Of a DNA stretch of 64,000 nt, positions 8,512 through 17,207 are shown in pieces. Origin of the DNA: Terriglobia bacterium. GTDB taxonomy: Bacteria > Acidobacteriota > Terriglobia > Bryobacterales > Bryobacteraceae. The notes beneath the pieces are model-generated. The model saw only the letters and a program-made list of their open reading frames with translations. It was not told where the DNA came from and searched no databases. Made by a program: the position numbers and the translations under genes. The stretch spans positions 18,173 through 82,172 of the forward strand of contig JAIQFE010000030.1 in NCBI GenBank assembly GCA_020073445.1. The letters are read 5' to 3'. How positions within the stretch are numbered: the stretch's first letter is position 1; each line of letters opens with the position of its first letter.

Positions 8512-9884
8512 AGTTCCTTTACTGCGTCCACGACTTTCCCGATGGGCACGTCGGTCGAACGCTTCGGCCTGCGCTCCACCAGTTCGACGATCCCCTCGGG
8601 CAGCTTCTTCCCGACCGTGATCCGGTAAGGAATGCCGATGAGATCGGCGTCCTTGAACTTCACGCCGGGGCGCTCGTCGCGATCGTCGAACAGCGCATCG
8701 ATACCCGCGGCCTTGCAGGTCGCGTAGATTTCCGCGGCAGCCTGGCGCAGGGCATCGTCTTTGATGTTGACGGGCGTGATGACCAAGGTAAACGGCGCGA
8801 TCGCGGCAGGCAGCGCCATGCCATCGGCATCGTGAAACAGTTCCGCGGCGGCGCTCAGGATCCGCTCGATATCGATCGCGTAGATGCCCATGAAGGGAGC
8901 GATCTCTTCGCCGGTTTCATTGGTCACATGCAGATCCTTGGATCTCGAATACTTGTTGCCCAGTTTGAAAATATGCCCGAGCGCGGATGTCTCGCCTTCG
9001 GCCGCTTGGCGCAAATCCTGGAATTCGACCTCGAAGTCTTCGCCGGGTGTGACGTTCCGCAGATGATAGTCATTCTTGTTCGCGCCGGCGATCATGTTGC
9101 GCCGCCCGCGCAATGCGTCATCGGCAAAGATGCGCACATGGCTCGCGACGCCGACCGGCCCCAGCGATCCGGCGTCCGCGCCGAACCACTGCCGGAGTTC
9201 TTCCGGGTGAGCATTTCGCACATGCCGGGCATCGAGCGCGTTCGCCAGTTTCTCTTCGCTGAGCTGGTGGTCGCCGCGCAGGAGCGCCAATACAGGATTA
9301 CCGTCCGCCACCATCACCAGGCTTTTCATATGCGACGTTTCCGGCAAGCCGGTGAAACGGGCTAAATCGCCGATGGTCTTTACGCTCGGTGTGTGAAACT
9401 CTTCGGGCGCCAGATCGCCTTCCGGATCGTGGATATCCGCGTGATGGGCGCCGCGCCGCACAAAAGCCTGAGCTTCCCTTCCGCCGGACAACCGATACTC
9501 CAGTCCGCACCGGTCGAGAATCCGGGTGTAGGCTGAGCGATGCTTTTCATACGCAACCTCCAGGCCCGCGGCGTCCTTATCGAAGGAGCACGAGTCTGTG
9601 GCGGTGAACCAGATCTGCGGGAGTTGCTTGTAACTTCGCAGCTGCCCGCGCGCGATGGAGACCATCGCTTCCTCCGGCCGGCACTTCGTAGCAGGCAGGT
9701 GAATTTCCTGCGCGCCGATCGAATCCATCACCTCGCGCATGATGGCCGTGATCTTCAACAGCGACCGCTGCGCCAGGAACAAGTGACTGTGGAGTCCGCC
9801 GGGGAGCGGGCGAATATATCCGGCACGCTCCAGGAGCGGGTGTTCGTCACGTAGCGTGGGAATGAAAAGCTGGCTCCAGTGCAT
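8499..9884 (-). CDS. Prolyl-tRNA synthetase-like protein with degenerate catalytic core
   Basis: Clearly related to bacterial ProRS: motif 1 region (IMREVMDSIGAQEIHLP), SYKQLP, GHIFKLGNKYS and a complete anticodon-binding domain (about 365-461, with DDRDERPGVKFKDADLIG). The YbaK/INS editing domain (about 165-295) is intact, with the conserved Lys at 187 (SHMKSL) and SLGPVG. By recalled comparison with E. coli ProRS, two blocks are missing: about 35 residues between the motif 1 strand and the EE at 71-72, and about 22 residues holding motif 2 (FRxE). The motif 3 region reads AIDIERILSAA instead of GIGVTR. Length is 461 aa against about 570. The frame is continuous. The start at 9884 is chosen because upstream sequence is antisense to the divergent SDR. 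Canonical tRNA charging is doubtful. Confidence 0.75.
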   Translation of the reverse strand: MHWSQLFIPTLRDEHPLLERAGYIRPLPGGLHSHLFLAQRSLLKITAIMREVMDSIGAQEIHLPATKCRPEEAMVSIARGQLRSYKQLPQIWFTATDSCSFDKDAAGLEVAYEKHRSAYTRILDRCGLEYRLSGGREAQAFVRRGAHHADIHDPEGDLAPEEFHTPSVKTIGDLARFTGLPETSHMKSLVMVADGNPVLALLRGDHQLSEEKLANALDARHVRNAHPEELRQWFGADAGSLGPVGVASHVRIFADDALRGRRNMIAGANKNDYHLRNVTPGEDFEVEFQDLRQAAEGETSALGHIFKLGNKYSRSKDLHVTNETGEEIAPFMGIYAIDIERILSAAAELFHDADGMALPAAIAPFTLVITPVNIKDDALRQAAAEIYATCKAAGIDALFDDRDERPGVKFKDADLIGIPYRITVGKKLPEGIVELVERRPKRSTDVPIGKVVDAVKELWTG

Positions 9885-9915
9885 GGTAGGGGCGTGTTTT
9901 GTGATTCTACCTAAT

Positions 9916-10674
9916 ATGGAAAAACTCTTCGAAGGTAAGGTCGCCGTGGTCACCGGCGGCAGTTCGGGTATCGGCCGGGCTGCGGCCATCGCGTTCGCGG
10001 CGGAAGGCGCTCGTGTGGCGATCGGCGCGAGACGTGCGGCTGAAAGCGAGGAAACCATCCGCCAGATCCAGGCCCAGGGCGGCGAAGCGATTTTCGTACC
10101 GACCGATGTCACGCGCGCCGATCAAGTCAAGAACCTGATGGACACGGCCGTGAGCCGCTGGCAGCGTTTGGATTACGCGTTCAACAATGCAGGGATCGGC
10201 GGCCCATCGTTCGTCCCGACGCCAGATTATCCGGAGCAGGCTTGGGACGACGTGATCGATATCAACCTGAAAGGCGTGTTCCTGGCGATGAAGTACGAAA
10301 TCCCTCACATGCTGAAGTCTGGCGGCGGCGCGATCGTGAACATGTCGTCGGTGGCGGGACTGATTGGCGGGCCGGTTGGTATCGCTTACTACGCGAGCAA
10401 ACACGGCGTCATCGGCGCGACCAAAGCGGCGGCGATGGAATACGCGCAGAAGGGAATCCGCGTCAATGCCGTGTGTCCCGCGGTGATCCGCACGGCCTTG
10501 TCAGAGGGGCTCTTCACGGGCGATCAGGAAGCCAGAGTGCTGGCGATGCATCCCCTGGGCCGCTTCGGGACTACCGAAGAGGTTGCCGATGCGGTGGTGT
10601 TCCTGTGTTCGAACAAGTCGTCGTTCATCACGGGACACGCGCTTCCCGTGGATGCGGGGTTGCTTGCTAGATAG
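9916..10674 (+). CDS. SDR-family NAD(P)-dependent oxidoreductase
   Basis: Classical short-chain dehydrogenase, 252 aa. It has the cofactor glycine motif TGGSSGIGRA, NNAG, the catalytic Ser in NMSSVAG and Y-x-x-x-K as YYASK, and it ends with the typical ITGHALPVDAGL. The ATG at 9916 is preferred over an upstream in-frame start at 9856, which would overlap the divergent ProRS-like gene. Only 31 bp separate the two divergent starts, so they share a very compact promoter region. Substrate unknown. Confidence 0.88.
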   Translation: MEKLFEGKVAVVTGGSSGIGRAAAIAFAAEGARVAIGARRAAESEETIRQIQAQGGEAIFVPTDVTRADQVKNLMDTAVSRWQRLDYAFNNAGIGGPSFVPTPDYPEQAWDDVIDINLKGVFLAMKYEIPHMLKSGGGAIVNMSSVAGLIGGPVGIAYYASKHGVIGATKAAAMEYAQKGIRVNAVCPAVIRTALSEGLFTGDQEARVLAMHPLGRFGTTEEVADAVVFLCSNKSSFITGHALPVDAGLLAR

Positions 10675-10680
10675 AAGTAG

Positions 10681-11223
10681 TCAGGCCGCCTCGAGCAGGT
10701 CGATTTCTTTCTGCAACTGGGCCGCGGTTCTGTTATTGCTGGCCCACAGCGCAATTTGGAGACCCACCCCGAGGATACCCGCGCTCGCAGCATCGAACCA
10801 TCGGTCGGGTTCGGCCAGCAGCCAACCGAGGGTCGCCAGTACCACACCCGACGCTGCGGGAAGACCGCCCCAATAAGGGAACCTTCTAAGGAAGTCGCGC
10901 CGCCGAACAAGGTGAGCGCGGTAGTGGGTAATGCAGTCCGAGGCGCGATCTAAGCTCCAGTCGCTGCGAAGGAGGCGATAGGTAGTGTACGCCAAACTTG
11001 CGGCGATAATCGCGCAGCCGATACGGCACAAGGCGATGTCACCGAAAATCGTGCCCGCGACGAACCCCAGAGCAAAAGCCCCAAAGGTCGGCACACTGGC
11101 GAAGGTCGCCGCGAGCCGCTCGAACCTAAACCGGCGCGCCTTCCGGCGCAGGCGACCGGCTGTCAGCGGGCTCATTTGCGATGGCTGCGACTGCCACGCG
11201 ACTTTGACTTCGTTGGGGTGCAT
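10681..11223 (-). CDS. Membrane protein paired with ECF sigma factor
   Basis: 180 aa, no recognised family. The basic N-terminus (LRRKARRFRFERL) is followed by a hydrophobic pair (about residues 35-80) and a second pair (about 115-160). The ATG at 11223 follows a strong Shine-Dalgarno (GAAGGAGAA, 8 bases upstream). The first 98 bases overlap the 3' end of the sigma-factor gene in another frame, so the two should be translationally coupled. By position it might be a sensor or anti-sigma partner, but no zinc-finger (ZAS) motif is visible, so that is speculation. Confidence 0.65.
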   Translation of the reverse strand: MHPNEVKVAWQSQPSQMSPLTAGRLRRKARRFRFERLAATFASVPTFGAFALGFVAGTIFGDIALCRIGCAIIAASLAYTTYRLLRSDWSLDRASDCITHYRAHLVRRRDFLRRFPYWGGLPAASGVVLATLGWLLAEPDRWFDAASAGILGVGLQIALWASNNRTAAQLQKEIDLLEAA

Positions 11224-11728
11224 GGGATCGTTCTCCTTCGTTAAAGCGGCGAGCGAGGATGTTCTTGATGCGGTAGATTTTGGTCGCGACGTTGGCGGCG
11301 GAGAGGCCGGTGATCTCGGCGATGGAGGGCGCGTCCTGATCTTCGAGATAGAGTAAAATAACCTGGCGATCGAGAGGGCGGAGCTTGTGGATCAGCGCCA
11401 TCAGTCGGTCGAGCACCATTTGGCGGTCCGGGTCGCGTGGACTAGGCAAAGATTGCGCTTCCTCAAGGCTGACCCAGTCATGCCGGATTGCGCATCGCAC
11501 ATGTGACGCCGCGGTATTATGCGCTACCCGGTAGACCCAGGTTCTCAACGCGCATCGGTTATCGAAGCCATGCAAGCTGCGCCAGAGGGCCGCATGGATT
11601 TCCTGGAGCAGGTCCTGGCGTAAAGTTGTGTCGGCCTCATAAGCGGCGGCGAGGCGTTCCATCGCGGGTCCGAACTCGGCCGCGCAGTGAGAGTACAACT
11701 CATCTGCGCTTGAGGGCCTCGATGCCAT
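11126..11728 (-). CDS. ECF-type RNA polymerase sigma factor
   Basis: 200 aa. Region 2 is seen as DLLQEIHAALWRSLHGFDNRCALRTW split around residues 40-68, with YRVAHNTAASHVR following. Region 4 is LRPLDRQVILLYLEDQ with the helix-turn-helix IAEITGLSAANVATKIYRIK. About 35 residues after region 4 (rich in Ser, Pro, Ala) are encoded by DNA that also encodes the start of the membrane protein. That tail has no sigma homology that I can recognise and may have arisen by read-through into the overlap. Confidence 0.87.
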   Translation of the reverse strand: MASRPSSADELYSHCAAEFGPAMERLAAAYEADTTLRQDLLQEIHAALWRSLHGFDNRCALRTWVYRVAHNTAASHVRCAIRHDWVSLEEAQSLPSPRDPDRQMVLDRLMALIHKLRPLDRQVILLYLEDQDAPSIAEITGLSAANVATKIYRIKNILARRFNEGERSHAPQRSQSRVAVAAIANEPADSRSPAPEGAPV

Positions 11729-11777
11729 TCATGTAGATAGTCGGCATCTACCGGAATGTCTGACAGGGAAAAAGACC

Positions 11778-12737
11778 TTAGACGGTAAGGACGTCCAAGC
11801 TGACATTTCCGCCGGATAGCAACAGCACCACGTGCTTACCCGCCGAAAACTGGCTTTGCAGCCGCTGAGCCGCGGCGTAGGTGCACGATGCGGCGGGTTC
11901 GGCCAGCACCTTCAATCGATCCAGTAGAAAGCGAGCGGCTTCGATCGCATCCTTGTCGGAAACCACGGTGACGCTTTCGAGAAACTGCTGGGCCATCGCG
12001 AAGGTGCGCTCCGATGGAGCCAGCGCGCCCAGGCTTCTTGCGATCGACGTCATGGCTTCCAGCGTGACGATCTTCCCGGCGGCCAGCGACCGAGCCATCG
12101 AGTCCGCGCCCTGCGTCTCCACGCCCCAGATCCGGACTGACGGTTTCAACGCCTTGATGACGGTCCCGACGCCCGCCATCATTCCGCCGCCGCCGATGCT
12201 GAGGACGATGTCCGTTACCTGCGGAACGTCGTCCAGGATCTCCAGGGCTATCGTCCCCTGTCCCGCCATCAGTACGGGATCGTCAAAGGGATGAATGTAG
12301 ATCCAGCCGTCGCGCTCGAGCTCGGCTGCCTGCGCGAACGCCTCGGCCGCGGTGGAGGCGAATTTCACCTGAGCCCGGTAGCCGTGCGCGGCTTCCTGAA
12401 CCGACGCAGGCGAGTTCTCGGGCATCAGGACCGTGGCCGCCAGATCCAGCGCGCGTCCGGTGTAGGCCACGGCCAAGGCGTTGTTGCCTCCGCTGACAGT
12501 CACCAGACCCTTGGCATTTATTTCAGGAGCCAGGCTCAGCGCCTTGTTAAAGACGCCGCGTACTTTGAACGACCCGGTCTTCTGGAACAGCTCCAGCTTG
12601 ACGTACACGTTGGTCTTGAGCCGTTCGCTGAGGGTGACGCTGGGGACCAAGGGCGTCCGGCGCACGCAGGACGAAATGCGCTGGCGGGCGCGCTGGACGT
12701 CGCTAAGCGTGAGGGGGAGGGTCGACTCTTCCGGCAT
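11778..12737 (-). CDS. Threonine/serine ammonia-lyase-like PLP enzyme
   Basis: Fold-type II PLP enzyme related to catabolic threonine dehydratase. The PLP lysine is in KTGSFKVRG, the substrate loop is VSGGNNALAVAY (SGGNN instead of the usual S-x-GN-H/A) and the phosphate loop is SIGGGGMMAG. 319 aa with no regulatory ACT domain. Such enzymes deaminate threonine or serine to 2-oxo acids; racemase activity is also possible in this fold. The gene stands alone and is divergent from the OsmC gene with a 49-bp gap. Confidence 0.82.
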   Translation of the reverse strand: MPEESTLPLTLSDVQRARQRISSCVRRTPLVPSVTLSERLKTNVYVKLELFQKTGSFKVRGVFNKALSLAPEINAKGLVTVSGGNNALAVAYTGRALDLAATVLMPENSPASVQEAAHGYRAQVKFASTAAEAFAQAAELERDGWIYIHPFDDPVLMAGQGTIALEILDDVPQVTDIVLSIGGGGMMAGVGTVIKALKPSVRIWGVETQGADSMARSLAAGKIVTLEAMTSIARSLGALAPSERTFAMAQQFLESVTVVSDKDAIEAARFLLDRLKVLAEPAASCTYAAAQRLQSQFSAGKHVVLLLSGGNVSLDVLTV

Positions 12738-12786
12738 GAACTCTCAGTGTAATCATCGATAGTTGTGCCGTGTAAGACTAGAGGCC

Positions 12787-13206
12787 ATGAAGAATAACTA
12801 CGCCACGGTGGAATACGCCGGCGACGATTTCTTTGTCGCGGTCACGCCCAGCGGCCACGCGCAGGTGCTGGATATCAAAGGTGAGCGATCGGCCGCCTCG
12901 GGACCCTTGGAACTGCTGATGATCGCACTGGGCGGATGCACGGGAGCCGACGTGATCTCAGTGCTGCACAAGAAGCGGGAAAAGGTGACCGGTTACAAGA
13001 TCGAGGTGCGCGGAGAGAGGCGCGAGGAGCATCCGCGCAGCTTCCGGCGCTTTGAAGTGCGGCACATCGTGCGGGGGAAGGGAATTTCGGAAAAAGCAGT
13101 GGCGAAGGCAATCCAGCTATCCACCGACAAATACTGCGGTGTGGCCGCTACTGTGCGGCCCACCGCGGAGGTTGTTACCAGCTACGAGATTCAGGAAGAC
13201 GTGTAA
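12787..13206 (+). CDS. OsmC/Ohr-family thiol peroxidase-like protein
   Basis: 139 aa. Two conserved cysteines lie in LGGCTGADV and DKYCGVAATV, as in OsmC/YhfA peroxide-reducing proteins. The N-terminal beta-strands and SGPLELLMIAL helix fit the fold. The ATG at 12787 is preferred over an earlier in-frame ATG/GTG region at 12763 because homologues begin near this position. It converges end to end with the peroxiredoxin gene (adjacent stop codons), so two peroxide-detoxification genes face each other. Confidence 0.87.
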   Translation: MKNNYATVEYAGDDFFVAVTPSGHAQVLDIKGERSAASGPLELLMIALGGCTGADVISVLHKKREKVTGYKIEVRGERREEHPRSFRRFEVRHIVRGKGISEKAVAKAIQLSTDKYCGVAATVRPTAEVVTSYEIQEDV

Positions 13207-13743
13207 CTACTTCTTCTGCAGGTCGGCGAGTGCCGTCAGCACTTCCTTGCTGTGCGGATTCGGATCCACCTTCAGGAAGACCTTGCGGATGGTGCCTTGC
13301 GGGTCCACCAGGAAGGTGTTGCGCGCGGCCACTTCGTTGTCCCCGAACTTCTGCGTGGAACCGTAGGTGTTCACCACTTCATGCTTCTCGTCGGCCAGCA
13401 GCTTGAAGCTGAGGTTCTCTTTGGTGCAGAACTGCTGATGAGAATCGACGGAATCGACGCTCACGCCCACGATCGCGGCGTTCGCTTTGTCGTACTTGGC
13501 CTGGTCGGCCTGGAAGTTGTGGGCTTCAATGGTGCAGCCCTGGGTGAAATCCTTGGGATAGAAGTACAAAACAACCCATTTGCCCTTGAAATCATGGAGG
13601 CTGACGGTCTTGCCTTCCTGGGATTTGAGCGTAAAGTCGGGAGCCTTGGTTCCGGCGGTGGGGGCTTCGGCGGCGGGAACGGCCACAACCATCACTAGCG
13701 CTGCAACCACAGCCACGCCTAGAATCTTTAGGGATGTCTTCAT
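13207..13743 (-). CDS. Exported peroxiredoxin (BCP/AhpC-TSA type)
   Basis: 178 aa. The ATG at 13743 (after a GAGGAGAA Shine-Dalgarno) starts a signal peptide ending near VPAAEA. The peroxiredoxin core follows: APDFTLKSQEGK, the peroxidatic Cys in PKDFTQGCTIEAHNF and the arginine segment in AARNTFLVDPQG. The usual bacterioferritin-comigratory resolving Cys five residues after the peroxidatic Cys is absent. A later cysteine (QQFCTKENL) could serve as resolving residue, which is an inference. It probably reduces peroxides in the periplasm. Confidence 0.9.
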   Translation of the reverse strand: MKTSLKILGVAVVAALVMVVAVPAAEAPTAGTKAPDFTLKSQEGKTVSLHDFKGKWVVLYFYPKDFTQGCTIEAHNFQADQAKYDKANAAIVGVSVDSVDSHQQFCTKENLSFKLLADEKHEVVNTYGSTQKFGDNEVAARNTFLVDPQGTIRKVFLKVDPNPHSKEVLTALADLQKK

Positions 13744-13858
13744 AGTAGAGTTCTCCTCTCGGTCCAGTTTACACGGAATACAGGAATGGCCGGGGCGGAC
13801 CCTTTCCCCATCCATCCCCGCTCTGTATACTGAATGACGTATCCCCAAAGGAGGCCCC

Positions 13859-14341
13859 GTGGCTGCAGTCAAATTTACCCTGAACGGAAAATCGCAAACG
13901 GTGGACGTACCGCCCCAGATGCCCTTGCTATGGGCATTGCGCGATACGCTCGGCATGACCGGCACGAAATTCGGTTGCGGAATGGCCCTGTGCGGCGCCT
14001 GCACCGTGCATATTAACGGCCAGCCGACCCGATCCTGCACGACGCAGGTTTCGACGGTCGCAGGCAAGAGCGTGACCACGATCGAAGGGCTCTCCTCCGA
14101 TAACAGCCATCCGGTGCAGAAGGCCTGGATCGAGGCTGACGTGCCGCAGTGCGGCTACTGCCAGTCGGGCCAGATCATGACGGCGGCAGCCCTGGTGGCC
14201 AAGACCACCAATCCTTCGGATTCCGATATCGACGAAGCCATGCGCGGCAACCTGTGCCGCTGCGGGACCTACCAGGCGATTCGCCAGGCGGTACATCTCG
14301 CCGCACGCTATCAGGCGCAGGCTAAGGGAGGTGCCCGATGA
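13859..14341 (+). CDS. (2Fe-2S) subunit of molybdenum hydroxylase, IorA-like
   Basis: 160 aa small subunit of a xanthine-oxidase-family enzyme. The plant-ferredoxin-type cluster is ligated by [14 protein letters not shown], with a further Cys after SC, and the helical cluster by QCGYCQSGQ and [11 protein letters not shown] at 13859 follows a perfect AAAGGAGG Shine-Dalgarno at good spacing. The stop overlaps the next start by 4 bases (ATGA). The electron acceptor is not encoded here. The isoquinoline 1-oxidoreductase-like two-subunit type lacks a FAD subunit, which agrees with the absence of one here. Confidence 0.92.
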   Translation: MAAVKFTLNGKSQTVDVPPQMPLLWALRDTLGMTGTKFGCGMALCGACTVHINGQPTRSCTTQVSTVAGKSVTTIEGLSSDNSHPVQKAWIEADVPQCGYCQSGQIMTAAALVAKTTNPSDSDIDEAMRGNLCRCGTYQAIRQAVHLAARYQAQAKGGAR

Positions 14342-16437
14342 ATCCCGTGAATCGCAGAAGTTTCTTGAAGACTGGAGCCGCGGTAGGCGGCGGTTTGCTC
14401 GTCGGCTTCGAATTGCCGGTGAAGGGGCAGGCGCAGACCCCTGCATCTTCTAATGGAGCTCCGCTCAAGCTGAACGCTTTTGTGAAAGTGGGTACCGACG
14501 ACACCGTCACACTCGAGATCCACAAGTCGGAGATGGGGCAAGGCACCGTGACCTCGCTCTCTCAGTTGCTGGCCGAAGAGCTGGAGTGCGATTGGAAGAA
14601 GATCCGCACCGAGTTCCCCGGGGTCGAGCCGGTGTATGGCGCGCCGATGATGGGCGCTTACGGCAGCTTGAGCATTCGTACGTCGTGGCAGCCTCTCCGC
14701 CAAGCCGGAGCCGCCGCTCGCGAAATGCTGGTCCAAGCTGCTGCCCAGCAATGGAAGGTCGATAAATCGCAGTGCCGGGCCGAGAACAACACGGTCGTCA
14801 ATACCGCGACCGGCGCCAAGTTGACGTACGGATCTCTGGCGGAAGCTGCGGCGAAATTGCCCGCGCCCACCGGCCTCACGCTGAAGACCGCGGCGCAATA
14901 CAAGGTGATCGGGACGTCGCCCAAGCGCCTGGATACTCCCGCGAAGGTAAACGGCTCCATCGGATTCGGACTCGACGTGAAACGTCCGGGGATGCTGTAC
15001 GCTTCGCTCGAACGCTGCCCGGTGTTCGAGGGCAAGGTCGCCAGCTTCGACGGCTCGAAGGCGATGGCCGTACCGGGCGTTAAGAAGGTCGTGCAGATTT
15101 CGAACGGCGTGGCCGTTATAGCCGACAATACCTGGAGCGCGATGGAAGGCCGCAAGGCTCTCGTCATCAAGTGGGACGAAGGCAAGTGGGCCAACGTGTC
15201 GACTCCTGGCCTGCGTCAGGAATGGGCGGGTCTGGCTGCGAAGCCTGGCATGTCCATGCGCAAAGCAGGCGATGCCGCGGCAGCCTTCGCCGGCGCAGCC
15301 AAGAAGGTCGAAGCGGTGTACGAAGCGCCGTATCTTTCGCATGCTCCCATGGAGCCGCTGAACGCAACTGTTCAGGTTCGTCCGGACGGCTGCGATATCT
15401 GGGTGGCCTCGCAGATTCAGTCTTTGGCGCAGCAGACCGCTGCCATGGTCACAGGTCTCCCTGCCAACAAGTGCCTGGTCCACACCCAGTATCTGGGTGG
15501 AGGATTCGGACGGCGTGGTGGCGCGGATTACGTGACGGAAGCCGTGGAGATCGCCAAGGCAATGTCGCCGACGCCGGTGAAACTCACCTGGTCGCGCGAA
15601 GACGATCTGCAGCATGACACGTATCGTCCCGCTTCCTACGTGAAATTCTCGGGTGGATTGGACGCCCAGGGATCGCCGGTATCATTTAGCGCCCGCGTTG
15701 TCTGCCCGCCGTTCGGCGGCAACGGCACCGCGGTCGAAGGCATTCAGGACATGAAGTACGCCATCCCCAACGTGGCGGTCGAATTCACCGCGCCCGATAC
15801 GGGGACGCCGGTCAGTTACTGGCGTTCGGTGGGCTATTCGCAGAACACTTACTTCATGGAGGCGTTCCTCGATGAGATGGCCGCCGCGGCCGGAGCGGAT
15901 CCCGTCGAGTTCCGCCGCAAGCTGCTGGCGGGCACTCCGCGGCTGCTGAACGTTCTGAACATCGCGGCGGAGAAGTCCGATTGGGGCAAGCCTTTGCCGG
16001 CGGGCCGCTTCCGCGGCGTCGGCGTCGTCAACAACATCGGCAGCTTCAACGCGCAGGTCGCCGAAGTTTCCGTCACGCAAGGCAAGGTGAAGGTGCATCG
16101 CGTAGTCTGCGCCGTGGATTGCGGGCAGGTGATCAATCCGGCCATCATTGAGGCGCAGATCCAGAGCGGCATTGTTTACGGCATGAGCACCGTGACCAAG
16201 CTCGGCATCACCCTCGATAAGGGCCGCGTGGTGCAGAAGAATTTCAACAACTACGACCCCATCCGCATCGATGAGATGCCGGTTGTGGAAGTCTACATCG
16301 TGCCGAGCCGCGAGAATCCTGGCGGGATCGGCGAGGCCAGTACGCCTTCGATCGTCCCGGCGGTGGTGAACGCAGTGTACGCCGCGACCAAGAAGCGCGT
16401 GAGGATGCTGCCGATCAAAGCCGCGGACTTGGTCTAG
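14338..16437 (+). CDS. Molybdopterin-binding subunit of aldehyde/isoquinoline oxidoreductase, IorB-like
   Basis: 699 aa large subunit carrying the Mo-cofactor. The Tat signal [15 protein letters not shown] at the N-terminus indicates export of the folded complex. Recognisable segments include [29 protein letters not shown] (Mo-pterin binding) and [15 protein letters not shown], where the GE pair near residue 665 matches the catalytic Glu of the family. It oxidises N-heterocycles or aldehydes in related enzymes; the real substrate is unknown. It is encoded with the iron-sulfur subunit by a 4-bp overlap. Confidence 0.9.
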   Translation: MNPVNRRSFLKTGAAVGGGLLVGFELPVKGQAQTPASSNGAPLKLNAFVKVGTDDTVTLEIHKSEMGQGTVTSLSQLLAEELECDWKKIRTEFPGVEPVYGAPMMGAYGSLSIRTSWQPLRQAGAAAREMLVQAAAQQWKVDKSQCRAENNTVVNTATGAKLTYGSLAEAAAKLPAPTGLTLKTAAQYKVIGTSPKRLDTPAKVNGSIGFGLDVKRPGMLYASLERCPVFEGKVASFDGSKAMAVPGVKKVVQISNGVAVIADNTWSAMEGRKALVIKWDEGKWANVSTPGLRQEWAGLAAKPGMSMRKAGDAAAAFAGAAKKVEAVYEAPYLSHAPMEPLNATVQVRPDGCDIWVASQIQSLAQQTAAMVTGLPANKCLVHTQYLGGGFGRRGGADYVTEAVEIAKAMSPTPVKLTWSREDDLQHDTYRPASYVKFSGGLDAQGSPVSFSARVVCPPFGGNGTAVEGIQDMKYAIPNVAVEFTAPDTGTPVSYWRSVGYSQNTYFMEAFLDEMAAAAGADPVEFRRKLLAGTPRLLNVLNIAAEKSDWGKPLPAGRFRGVGVVNNIGSFNAQVAEVSVTQGKVKVHRVVCAVDCGQVINPAIIEAQIQSGIVYGMSTVTKLGITLDKGRVVQKNFNNYDPIRIDEMPVVEVYIVPSRENPGGIGEASTPSIVPAVVNAVYAATKKRVRMLPIKAADLV

Positions 16438-16445
16438 CCAGGCCG

Positions 16446-17207
16446 TTACTTACCGACGAGGTGTTTCAGGTCCTTCTCGTTCTCATCGCAGACATACTCG
16501 ATCAAGTCTGTATCGGGCGTCGCGGTGAACTCGAGATTCACGGTCCAGGGCTTCGTGTAGGCTTTCGGATCGTCGATCGTGATCGCCAGATCGATGTGGC
16601 CGTAGTCGCGGCGGCGGAAACGCTCGGTCAGCTTCATGGCCTCGGTTCCCGGATGGCCGCTGTTATCCAGCCAGTTGTTATCCACGAAGCCCGAGGAATT
16701 GACCACCAGCGTATCGCCTTCCCAATGGCCCACCGAGTAGCCCATCCAGGTCGGATTGGGATCCTTGGGAAGCTTCCGGCCGTCCATGAAAATCTGCCGG
16801 TAGCTATGCAGGGCTTCGTACAGGATCACGATCATCCCTTGGCTGTTCAGAATCTTGAATGGATACGGCACCACGTGTTCCCGCGGCACGCCCGATAGCA
16901 CGCAATACGCCTGCGGATCTTCCTTGCCTTGCGTCTCCACGCGATGCTTGTAGAGTTCCGACGCCCACGGCTGGAACGAAAGCTCCCCGGGCTTCAGGTC
17001 CCTGGCGATATTCCCTGTGTAGCCGGCTTTGGTGGTCCAGATTCCCGAGAGATCCGGCTTCCCGTCAGCCGTCTTGGGAGCGGGCGCCGTGAGATTGGGC
17101 TTGCCGTCCGGCAGCCGGGGAACGCCAGGCGTAGGAAAGTCCAGCCACTGCGCCCCGGCAATCATCGCGGGCAACATCAATCCGGCAATCGTTTTATTTA
17201 GCGACAA
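16446..17207 (-). CDS. Secreted paralogue A of the DGKPxL-APAP family
   Basis: Fourth and last gene, in transcription order, of a tandem array of paralogues with no function known to me. A signal peptide (KTIAGLMLPAMIAGAQ) precedes a duplicated motif (PDGKPNLTAPAP and ADGKPDLSGIW), then DGRKLPKDPNPTW, GYSVGHWEGDTLVV, TIDDPKAYTKPW and a C-terminal cysteine segment YVCDENEKD. I chose TTG 17207 because it lies 12 bases after GAAGGA and gives the same 14-base overlap with the preceding paralogue as the next pair shows. ATG 17219 is possible but its upstream Shine-Dalgarno would touch the start codon. Confidence 0.7.
   Translation of the reverse strand: MSLNKTIAGLMLPAMIAGAQWLDFPTPGVPRLPDGKPNLTAPAPKTADGKPDLSGIWTTKAGYTGNIARDLKPGELSFQPWASELYKHRVETQGKEDPQAYCVLSGVPREHVVPYPFKILNSQGMIVILYEALHSYRQIFMDGRKLPKDPNPTWMGYSVGHWEGDTLVVNSSGFVDNNWLDNSGHPGTEAMKLTERFRRRDYGHIDLAITIDDPKAYTKPWTVNLEFTATPDTDLIEYVCDENEKDLKHLVGK

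Noticed and set aside
9885..10112. N-terminal extension of the ProRS-like frame
   Set aside because: This stretch lies antisense to the start of the divergent SDR gene, has no ProRS similarity and is low-complexity.
13744..14079. N-terminal extension of the peroxiredoxin frame
   Set aside because: A proper signal peptide with a Shine-Dalgarno begins at 13743, and the extension overlaps the divergent IorA gene and its promoter.
14311..15615. 434-codon open frame opposite the molybdenum hydroxylase gene
   Set aside because: No recognisable domain; Arg/His/Leu-rich composition typical of antisense frames in GC-rich genes, while the + strand frame is an obvious IorB homologue.
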